Positions 35,247 through 45,000 of a stretch of DNA of 64,000 nucleotides are shown here, in pieces. The stretch spans positions 1,080,553-1,144,552 of the forward strand of contig NZ_WRXO01000002.1 in the NCBI RefSeq assembly GCF_009758125.1, given 5' to 3'. Numbering within the stretch: position 1 is the stretch's first letter; each line of letters starts with the position of its first letter. Made by a program: the position numbers and the translations under genes. Origin of the DNA: Chitinophaga oryziterrae. Its GTDB lineage: Bacteria; Bacteroidota; Bacteroidia; Chitinophagales; Chitinophagaceae. The notes beneath the pieces are model-generated. The model ran no database searches. It had not been told where the DNA came from and saw nothing but the letters and a program-made list of their open reading frames with translations.

Positions 35247-37511
35247 ATGTATAAGAATTGTAAAGCGGCCGGCTTGCTATTGTTTTGCCTGCTGTCCATT
35301 ATGAGTGCCTATGCTATCACGACCGATAGCCTGCCTGTACCATTGAAAAATGCGGTGATGGATTCGCTGAATAAAAAATACGCGAACGTCCCGGGGCAAT
35401 GGTTACCCGATTCGCTGCCTTTCAACCGTTTTGGGTTGAATGGGATGCAACAGGGGGCCCGTCAGGAATTTATGCAGTATATGCATGCGGGTAACAGCGC
35501 TGCCGGTATCGCAAAGATGCAGACCATGTTTCATGGATTGCAGGACAGCGCGAGAGGCGCCCGCTTCATTGATAACAAACTGAGAGGTTTTTACGCCCTT
35601 AAACCACAGGGCTCTTTAACATTACCCGGTTTACCGGAGAACAAGTTAAGAGGTATCTCCTGGCAAACCATTTACAGTGATACTACTGCTATGATGTCCG
35701 GCTGGTGGAATGAAGGGGTGGTCCAGGACCAGTTAACTGTTGGGAGTATCCCTGTACAACTGAATTATTCCACCTTATCAGGTTATAATTCAGGGTTAAA
35801 GGATGCACACTTCCTTAAACTGGCTTTTGATAAGGATGCCTATATGCAGAAGGTCAACCAGCAGTTGCAAAAGACCTATAACCTCAATAAATACTTCCTG
35901 GATGATATTGATATCAAAAGCAGTATCAAATCCTATGCGACTTCTCAGTTAGCCGCCATGGACAGTGTGAAAGGGAAGGTCTCTGCAGATCAGCTGATCT
36001 ACCTGGATAGCACTCAGTTGCGCAATGCAATGAAGGATGCACCGGCAGATTACAACGAAAAAGTAATGTCGCTGAAACAGCAACTTGGAGGGGTGAAAGA
36101 GATGAATCAATTGTTGGGTGCGCAGAAAGATGCGCAGCATAATATTCAGTCGCTGGCAAGTCAGCCGGAGAATACGAGCCGTATGGCCGGCAATCTCCTT
36201 CACCTGAGTGCGCTGCAAAGTTTAATGATGAATATAAAGGAGTTGAAAGTAGGAAGCATTGGAGCGAACGCCAGTAAGGGAACAGTATCTGATTTATTCA
36301 TGACAGGTGCTGCGGGCTCTTATCTGAAGAGTAACAAATTCATTATGCTGGCCATGGGTAAAAGCAATGAGCTAGGTGTGCAGGATGTAGGAATGCAATC
36401 TACAACACCCTCATACAGCATGCAGTTCCTGCGTTTAGGCCGTGGAGATATCGGTAGTGGTCAGACACATTTCTCTACCCTGAATGCAAATGCAAAACCT
36501 CAGACCAATAATGGTTTCAATACAGCAGCTCTCAGTAAAAACATTTTTGTAGGATCTGTATCACAACAATGCAGCCTGGGAAGTTTAGGCACGATTGATA
36601 TCGAATTGTCTAAATCCAGCGGGCAATACAGTAATGAGGCTGCGGCAGTCTCTAAATCTGCTGCCTCGCATTTCATGGATGATATCTGGGCAACGGCTTC
36701 CGTGGGACTCGCATACAATGGTGATATTAAAAAATACGGCTTAACCCAAAAGGTATACATGAACTACTCCGGACTAGGATATACCAACCCGGGCAGCCCA
36801 TTCGGCAGCAGGGGTAGTTTACAATATGGTTTCATGGTAAAGCGCAGCTGGCTGCGTAACAAAGCGGTGGTAAGTCTGCGTACGGATATGAGGAACCTGG
36901 CAGTATCCCCGCTGACAGACAATAAGAGAAAAAGCCTGCAGTTTTCACTGGACGGCCGTTACCGCCTTACACGTAAGCTCAGCTTCAGTATGAATATGCT
37001 GCAGAATACATTGCGTGAAAATGGTAATACGGCTTTCCTCAACAGGAAGATATCCTTCATGTCACAGGCAAACGGGAAGATGTATGGTCTGCCCTTCAGC
37101 AATAATTCTACGATAGGTATCCAGCAGTTAAACTATGTGGACCTGCACAGCTTATTTGTGAACATAGGCAGCATGCACACTTTTATGGCAGGACCAGGAA
37201 TGGTTGTGTTAAATGCCTTCTATAACCGGGATATTAAAAATGCAGCTGTTTACAACAACATGCTGAATGTTGATGGTGGATACCAGTACACTTTATGGAA
37301 AGTGTTATCCTGTGGCAGTTCACTCATCTATATGGATAGTAAAGACGTAGTGACACAGATAGGCTTACGCCAGCAGGTATCGGCGCAGTTCCTCAAACGC
37401 TGGAGCCTTGCTATTTCTGCTGATGGCCGGAAAAACCTGAAGAATACAGCTGCCAACTATTACTATGGCAGATTTAACACCGCAATGTCTTTGCATTACC
37501 AGATAAACTAA
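35247..37511 (+). CDS. Secreted, probably outer-membrane barrel protein of the Rhs operon
   Basis: 754 residues with a signal peptide (cleavage near AYAITT). The first half is helical and polar (MQKVNQQLQKTYNLNKYFLD, LKQQLGGVKEMNQLLGAQKD). From about residue 375 the pattern changes to alternating aromatic and small residues (SMQFLRLGRGDIGSG, LQYGFMVKRSWLRNKAVVSL, NTAMSLHYQIN), like an outer-membrane barrel ending close to the C-terminus. I do not recognise the family. It starts 21 bases after the SGNH gene and ends 7 bases before the next, so it is fully within the operon. A part in export or anchoring of the two large Rhs-like proteins is an inference from position. Confidence 0.7.
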   Translation: MYKNCKAAGLLLFCLLSIMSAYAITTDSLPVPLKNAVMDSLNKKYANVPGQWLPDSLPFNRFGLNGMQQGARQEFMQYMHAGNSAAGIAKMQTMFHGLQDSARGARFIDNKLRGFYALKPQGSLTLPGLPENKLRGISWQTIYSDTTAMMSGWWNEGVVQDQLTVGSIPVQLNYSTLSGYNSGLKDAHFLKLAFDKDAYMQKVNQQLQKTYNLNKYFLDDIDIKSSIKSYATSQLAAMDSVKGKVSADQLIYLDSTQLRNAMKDAPADYNEKVMSLKQQLGGVKEMNQLLGAQKDAQHNIQSLASQPENTSRMAGNLLHLSALQSLMMNIKELKVGSIGANASKGTVSDLFMTGAAGSYLKSNKFIMLAMGKSNELGVQDVGMQSTTPSYSMQFLRLGRGDIGSGQTHFSTLNANAKPQTNNGFNTAALSKNIFVGSVSQQCSLGSLGTIDIELSKSSGQYSNEAAAVSKSAASHFMDDIWATASVGLAYNGDIKKYGLTQKVYMNYSGLGYTNPGSPFGSRGSLQYGFMVKRSWLRNKAVVSLRTDMRNLAVSPLTDNKRKSLQFSLDGRYRLTRKLSFSMNMLQNTLRENGNTAFLNRKISFMSQANGKMYGLPFSNNSTIGIQQLNYVDLHSLFVNIGSMHTFMAGPGMVVLNAFYNRDIKNAAVYNNMLNVDGGYQYTLWKVLSCGSSLIYMDSKDVVTQIGLRQQVSAQFLKRWSLAISADGRKNLKNTAANYYYGRFNTAMSLHYQIN

Positions 37512-37518
37512 GTGCATT

Positions 37519-38604
37519 ATGAGAATATTATTAACAGGGCTGTTCCTGTGTTTGTTCGCCCAGCTGAAAGCACAGTATACCTTTTCCTTTATGCCGGAAA
37601 TACAGGGCCGTACAATGGACGGCATTTATAAAGTACGCATAGGGAACAACGGAGCCCGGCAGAATGTGAGCCTTACTATTATAATTACTGAAGCAAAGTC
37701 GGGTGCTGTAGTAACGATGAAAACTCCCGCTTTTGAATTGCTGCCGGGAATGAATGTTATACCGCCAACAGCAGCATATAATGCAGTGGTAGCATTTGGT
37801 GGCAGTAAGCTGGCAACCATCGTAAGGCAAAGCAGCTTTTTCCCCGAAGGAGATTATGATTATTGTTTTGAATTATATGACGGTACCACGCATAGCAGCA
37901 ATCTTTTGGCAGAACAGTGTTTCAGCTATAACCTGCAACCGTTCAGTACCATGCAACTGATCCAGCCTTATGAGGGGGATAAGATCTGCGACAAACGGCC
38001 TACTTTCTCCTGGCAGCCATTAATACCGGCTATTAACGGAGTGATGTACCGCATGTTATTAGTAGAAGTGAAAGAAGGGCAGCAACGGGCTGAAGCGATC
38101 CGTATGAACCTCGCTATTATTAATCAGCAACAGATCCCTCTGCCTGTGTTATTATATCCTTCTCTTGCCAATGAATTGCAGGAAGGGAAGCAATATGCCT
38201 GGCAGGTATCAGCTTATAGGAATGACCTGTTACTTGTGGAGTCTGAAATATGGGATTTTAAGGTGGATTGTGAGAAGGATTCCGTCAAGTTGCCAGCCGA
38301 AGCCTTCAGAAGCCTGGAAGATCTCTCTAAGGGCAATTTCTACATTGCCAGAGGGCAGATATTGTTTGCCTTCAACAACACCTATGAGGCGGCTACTTTA
38401 CAGTACAGTATCAGGTGTCTGACCAAAACCGAACAGGAAGTTAAAAAACTGCCGAAGATAAAAGTGGGAAGAGGCTTGAACCAGGTAGTAATTGACTTGT
38501 CTGAGAACAAAAGTTTAACGGATGGTTATTTCTACATCATGGATGTAAAACTACCCGATGGTCAGCAGAAACAATTAAGGTTCATATATAAATTGCCGGA
38601 ATGA
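37519..38604 (+). CDS. Secreted Fn3-like protein of the Rhs operon
   Basis: 361 residues with a signal peptide ending at LKAQY. The sequence is beta-rich; the middle part reads like fibronectin-type modules (LIQPYEGDKICDKRPTFSWQ, EGKQYAWQVSAYRNDLLLVE), as in periplasmic or surface binding proteins of this phylum. No catalytic motif is seen. The last base of its stop overlaps the ATGA at the start of the following lipoprotein gene, showing tight coupling. The function is unknown; the context suggests a structural accessory of the Rhs system. Confidence 0.7.
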   Translation: MRILLTGLFLCLFAQLKAQYTFSFMPEIQGRTMDGIYKVRIGNNGARQNVSLTIIITEAKSGAVVTMKTPAFELLPGMNVIPPTAAYNAVVAFGGSKLATIVRQSSFFPEGDYDYCFELYDGTTHSSNLLAEQCFSYNLQPFSTMQLIQPYEGDKICDKRPTFSWQPLIPAINGVMYRMLLVEVKEGQQRAEAIRMNLAIINQQQIPLPVLLYPSLANELQEGKQYAWQVSAYRNDLLLVESEIWDFKVDCEKDSVKLPAEAFRSLEDLSKGNFYIARGQILFAFNNTYEAATLQYSIRCLTKTEQEVKKLPKIKVGRGLNQVVIDLSENKSLTDGYFYIMDVKLPDGQQKQLRFIYKLPE

Positions 38605-39086
38605 TGAAAAGATATCTGCCCATAGCTGTTTTACTGGCATTGTTTGCCTGTAAAACAGACCTCAGAAAAGCTGTAAAAGATAGTGGCCTTGTACAGGAAA
38701 AAACAGTGAATGGATTTGTGATGACAATGCAATACATGCCATCGGCGGATGTTAACCTGCTGCACTTTGTACTCAACGTGAAAGAAAGCAATGGCGCTTC
38801 GATGAAAGCAGCAGATGGTAATAAGTTCAGTTACGGACTGGATTCATTATTTGGCCTGATAAACGTAACAGACACTATTCATCCTGTGGATGTAGTAAGA
38901 GTAGCCAATGGCAACATTGGTGGTGTACAGTACATGATACTGTTCGACAAACCGAATGCTTTCTCCAGGGCAAATCTGGCGTTGTATTTCAAAGACGAAT
39001 TGTTTACCCAGCAGATAATCACCTTCCCTTTAAAAGGAAGTGCGATCAACCACATTGACTCTTTAAGATTGAAAGATGATAATTAA
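38601..39086 (+). CDS. Small lipoprotein of the Rhs operon
   Basis: 161 residues. The N-terminus MMKRYLPIAVLLALFACKTD carries a lipobox (LFAC, Cys17), so the protein is lipid-anchored. The mature part (VMTMQYMPSADVNLLHFVLN, GGVQYMILFDKPNAFSRANL) is beta-rich and unrecognised. The start overlaps the stop of the preceding gene by 4 bases and its end overlaps the start of the giant Rhs-like gene by 11 bases, so translation of the three is coupled. An anchor or assembly factor for the giant protein is a reasonable guess, not shown. Confidence 0.7.
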   Translation: MMKRYLPIAVLLALFACKTDLRKAVKDSGLVQEKTVNGFVMTMQYMPSADVNLLHFVLNVKESNGASMKAADGNKFSYGLDSLFGLINVTDTIHPVDVVRVANGNIGGVQYMILFDKPNAFSRANLALYFKDELFTQQIITFPLKGSAINHIDSLRLKDDN

Positions 39087-42000
39087 AAGAACTTCAACCC
39101 GAAAAGGAATTGCCTGTTTTTTCCTGACCCTGCTCATTGTTCAGGGATTAACGCCTTCAGTGGCATGGGCGCTTACTTCCGGTCCGTCCCAACCGGAAAC
39201 AAAACAGTTTGCACAGGCAGGTACCAGTGATATGGTAGACCTGGCAACCGGCAATTTCAAATACAATATACCATTGCTGGATGTGGATGGATATCCTGTT
39301 AACCTTAGTTATCAGTCAGGCACTGGTGTTGATGATGAAGCCAGTTGGGTGGGCCTGGGATGGAACCTGAATGCAGGGGCTATCAACAGGCAACTGAGAG
39401 GTATTGCAGATGATAGCTACGGAGATGAACTCACTACAGAGAGTTATATGAAACCTAAAATCACCGCTGGTGGTAGTGCTACGGTAAGAGGAGAAGTGTT
39501 TGGCTCCGGTATTACCGGTTCCGTATCAGTTGGTATCTTCAGTGATAACTACACCGGTATAGGAGCAGAGGTGGGTGTGAACGCAGGTCTGTCACTGACA
39601 AAAGCTAATTCCGGAGGATTGACCCCGGGGGTTAACATTGGTCTCAGTTCTAACACTTCCAGTGGCGTATCGGTAACGCCTTCTATTTCTTTATCGATGA
39701 ATAATACCATGGATGGTAGCGGAGCTTCCATGGTGGGGATGTCTGCCAGTCTGGGATATAATAGCCGCGAGGGTTTAAAGAGCCTCAGCTTTGGGCGTTC
39801 ATTAAACCTGGGCTTTAATGCGGATTTTACACAGACCATTGACTATAATACACCGCCGTTTTATCCCAAAACAAATATCCCTTTCAAATCATCCAACTTC
39901 ACGTTCCGCGCAGACCTGGGAGGTGCGGCTGTGGGTATTTTCGGTGCGATCGGCGCCACCGGTTATAAAACCAAAAGAGAAGTAAAGGACCCCATACAGC
40001 GTAACAGGACTTATGGTTTCATGTATGCAGAAAAAGGCAAAGGGGTGTCTGATGCGATGATGGACTTTATGCGGGAGAAGGATAATCCTATTATACCTGA
40101 ACTGCATAACCTGGCTATGCCTGTCATTACACCGGATTTATTTTCCTATACCAGTCAGGCAGGTAGCGGTCAGTTGCGGCTTTACCGGAATGGTACCGGT
40201 GTGATCTTCGACAACGAAACGAACGATGTGTCGGATAATACTTCTGCAAGTGTAGAATATGGTGGTGGTTATTATTTCCACGCAGGTGTTTCCATCTTTA
40301 ATCAGGATATAAAAACCACGAATGGCAAATGGAAATCCAATAATGCTTTTTTAGGCAGGGGCGATTATGCTCCTACCACTGCTGTAGAGGAAGAAGATGC
40401 CTATTTTAAAGAGACCGGCGAAAAGAATACAGAAGATCAGACTTATAATAATCTGATCCAGGGAGAAGAGGCGGTACGTGTTCCTCTGGATGGGAAGAGT
40501 ACATTGGGACAGTTACAAACTGCGTCCGGAACTACCACATCAACAACTCCTGATTTCAAAAAAACAGGCAGGCAGGTGAAGCGTTCCCCGGTATTAATGC
40601 TGACGGCCGAAAAAGCAAGAATAGCAGGATTGGATAGGAAAATTAAGAATTATCCTTTTCTTGATTCCAGTTTTGCGCCTGCCGGCTGTAATCAAACAGG
40701 TATTCTGCCGGAAGACCGGGTAAGTAGTGCGAGAAAGAAAAACCATATCTCTGAAATGACAATTACAGGAGACGATGGAAAGAGAATGGTGTATGGATTG
40801 CCTGTATATAATATCAGTCAGGACGAATATTCCTTTGCTGTTGATGGCAGCAACGCTGATAAAGTAAAGAATCTGGTGAAGTTCCCAATGAATGCGGATG
40901 GTACGATTAACCACAAGCCTTTGAATGCCAAAGGGAAATCTACCACAGATGAATACTATCATAAAGAATCACAGCCTGCTTATGCATCCTCTTTTCTTTT
41001 GACAGGTATCTTATCTCCTGATTATGTAGATGTAGGTAATGATGGTATCACAGAAGATGACAGGGGGACCGCTATCAAATTTAATTACTCAAAACTTGCA
41101 TCCAACTTCCGGTGGCGTGCTCCTTACGGGTTGGATACTGCCACTTATAACCGTGGGTTAAATGCAGACCCTGATGATGATAAAGCTTCTTTTGTATGTG
41201 GTGAAAAAGAACTCTGGTATCTGCAGTCCATAGAATCGAGAACAAAGATCGCTTACTTTATCACAGAGGACCGCAATGATGCCTTTGGGTATGACTGGTT
41301 AGGTAACAAGATTACTAATGTAAAGCAAAAACGCCTTAAAGAAATACGCCTGTACTCGAAAAATGATCTAAGTCAGCCTATAAAAACGGTAGTACTGGAT
41401 TATTCTTATGAGTTATGTAAGAAGATTCCCAACAGTAATATTAACCAGGGAAAGCTCACATTGAAGAGTGTATACTTTAAGTATGCCAGTTCTACCAGGG
41501 GATCGCATAATCCATATGTATTTGATTATAGTAAAAATGATGACTACGCTTATGTTTCTTCCGATCGCTGGGGGACTTATAAGCCAATAACGAATAATGG
41601 GAATGATGGATTCCCGGGTTTAACGAATGATGAATTTCCCTATGCTACAAGAAATGCGGTTACCGCTGCACAGGATGTAACAACGTGGCAGTTAACGACT
41701 ATTACATTACCTACAGGAGGGGTGATCGATATTAAGTATGAACCGGATGATTATGCTTATGTGCAGAACCGGCGGGCCATGCAAATGGTCAAATTCACCG
41801 GTATGCTTGATGGGAACGATGTGGCGACTACCAGTCTGCGCGATGCAAAGAAGTTTAAAGTCGCGATAACAGATGCACCACCTTCGGGCACTGATCCAAC
41901 AGAATGGTTCAAACAAAAATACCTGAATGGAGAGTCTTATATGTATGCCAGATTCTTTGTCAATGTTTCTGATGAACCTACTGCTACGGATGCATCCAAA

Positions 42001-45000
42001 TATGATTTTGTACCTGGTTATGGTGCTGTTGATAAAGTAGTGGTACAGAATAATGAAGCTATTATCACTTTTAAAGTAGATAAAGACGGCGGGGTCAATG
42101 TCAATCCATTTATCAGTGTGGCATGGCAGCGAATGCGATTTGATTATCCGCGTTATGCCTATCCCGGTTATAAGAATAAAATTGATGATGACCGTCCTGT
42201 AACAGCAATTGTTACAGCGCTTGCGAATTCTATTAAGAACATCTCGGAGCTCTGGGAGAATTTCAATAAACGGGCTTATCGTAAGAACTTTGCGGCCGGT
42301 GTAAATATGGATAAGAGCTTTGGCCGTATTGTGAAGAAAGACGGTATTAAACTGGGTGGTGGCTTACGTGTGAAGAAAATTACAATGTCAGATAACTGGA
42401 GCGGAATGACCGGTGATCAGTCAACCGCTGCATACGGACAGGAATATGAATACACGACTATCCAGGATGGGCAGACCATTAGTAGTGGGGTGGCTTCGTA
42501 TGAACCTTCTTTAGGTGGGGATGAGAACCCTATGCGTTTACCGGTGAATTATACACAGGATGTGAAGTGGGGATTGAACAACTATTTCTATCTCGAGGAA
42601 CCGATGGGAGAATCATTGTTCCCATCACCGGAGGTTGTTTACAGGGAAGTGAAGGTACGTAACCTGGCTTCCGGCGCAACAGATCCTGCTAATAAAACAG
42701 GCTGGAATACGTATGAGTTTTATACGGCCAAAGAGTTTCCGGTCCTCATAAAACAAACTGCCATTGATTCCAGGGAAAATCATCCTAAATCCTGGTCATC
42801 TTTCTTCGGAGGTAAGGCGCTCTATGAACTTACGATAAGCCAGGGATATGCTATTACACTGAATGATATGCATGGTAAGCCCAAGGCGGAAAGAGTATTT
42901 AACCAGTCGGGCCAGGAAATATCCTCTGCGGAATATTTTTACAATGCGACGGAAGAGGGAGGTATTCAGCGCCTGAGAAATGTAGTGGACGTAGTAGATA
43001 GTAAGGGTAATATTACCAAAGATCAGGTGATTGGCAGGGATATAGAAATGTTTGCAGATATGCGCCAGTCTGAAACAAGTAATGTGGGTAAATCCATCAA
43101 TATTGGTCTGGATATAATCCCGGTTATTATCTGGGCCATTCCTGTACCGCATTTTCCATGGTCAAGGAATGATGATTACCGCCTGTTCCGTTCAGCTTCT
43201 GTACTGAAGACGATCCAGTACTATGGAGTAGTGTCTAAGGTGGTGAAAAAAGTAAATGGTTCCAGTGTAACGGCGTCCAATCTTTTATATGATCAGCTGA
43301 CGGGAGAACCTATATTGACGCAGTCGAATAATGAATTTGATGATCCGGTGTATAGTATTAACGTACCTGCTTACTGGATGTATAAACAAATGGGCCCTGC
43401 TTATCAGAACCTCGGTTTGGTACTGAGCGGGTTCCGGGCAACAGAGGGTGTCATTCAGGGTAGCTATGCGTCCCTGCTGACCGCAGGAGATGAGCTGATC
43501 AATCCGATGACCGGCGCCAGAAGATGGGTGGTTAATTCTGCTAAGAATGGCACAGGTACTCCTGCATTACGTCTGATAGATGGATCGGGAAGGGTAACAT
43601 CTGAAAACGGGACCACCCTGAAAGTGATCCGTTCCGGGTACCGTAATCTGCTCACCGCAGGCGCTACGGCAATTACGAGTATGAAAAGCCCTGTTGTAGA
43701 TAATGTGCTGAGAGTATTTAAAGATGAGGAACTGGCCACATTCAGGATACTGAATGCATCTGCCATCCAATATAATGATGCATGGGGACAACCAGCGGAT
43801 TGTAACCTGAAGAGCTGTCCTACCGGTTACCAGGAAAGTGCGGACGGCCGTTGTTATCTGCCACCTATTCCTGCACAGACAGACCACTTCGATATTATTG
43901 CCGGGGATAAAGACCCTAAATATTCTGACCAGGGCGCCTGGTTTTTCACGGAAACACAAAGCGATATATCTGACAGAAGAAGCACGAAACCCTTCTGGAT
44001 GGGAGGCTGCGAGCCGGGTTGCGGACGTTTGGCAGAATCGGGCATATGGATGAAAGGGAATGTAAATGGCCATTGGTGGGGTATAGAGAAATGTATCAAT
44101 ATTCCGGCAGACGGCGTGTATAATATTGGTTATGCTTCCGACAACCTCATGGGAATTTATATTGATGGTAAATTATTCTATGACTTCCATGATCCTACTA
44201 ATCAAACCTGGTTTAAATCCTGGCGTATACGTGAAAAAGCACTGACCGCAGGTAAACATATTATCCAGATAGATGCGGTGAATGCTGAGACAAAAAGAGC
44301 GATGGCCGTGGAGATTTATTCACTGGATGCGGCTACACTGATGCAAGGTGATGCAACAACGATTACTAATCATACCATCTTTTCTACCGCCAGCCTGTTA
44401 GAAGATAATACGGCACTGGTATTTGATGCTGACAGCTATGGTAATAAGTTTGACCAAAGCCTCACATGCAGTGCAGGACAAACACTTGAGATGTGTGATG
44501 GTACGCCTAACTGTGGCTATAAACCTAAAGGTTCCTGCCCGGATGGATATACGTCAAGTGCAGACGGACAGGCATGTGTGCCTATTGGTGGAGGAGAGAA
44601 TGCGGATCCTTTGCTGGCAATTGCCCGGGGTAGTCAACTGAGTGTGTATTCACAGCAGGGAGCAATATTTCATGATGCTAATGGGGTAGAGGGAATGAGG
44701 ATTGCTGATCCTTTCTGGGGAATGACCAATTGTACTACTTCACAGAGTCGTTTAAGTGCGAAAGCAGTTACTACGTCTTCGGTTAGCGTAACGGATGCAT
44801 CATCTATATCATCAGATAGCGGTACTACCGTTGCCAGTGCAAGATCATTATCAGTAGCATCCTCGTCCTCCGGCTTTTGCGGAAGACTTAATAATACAAG
44901 CTTTTGGTTACAGGGAGCATTTGACAACCAGTGGATAGGAGTAAATACCTGTCTGAACGTACCTAGCGGAGATACCTATTATGTTGGATTCGGAGCAGAT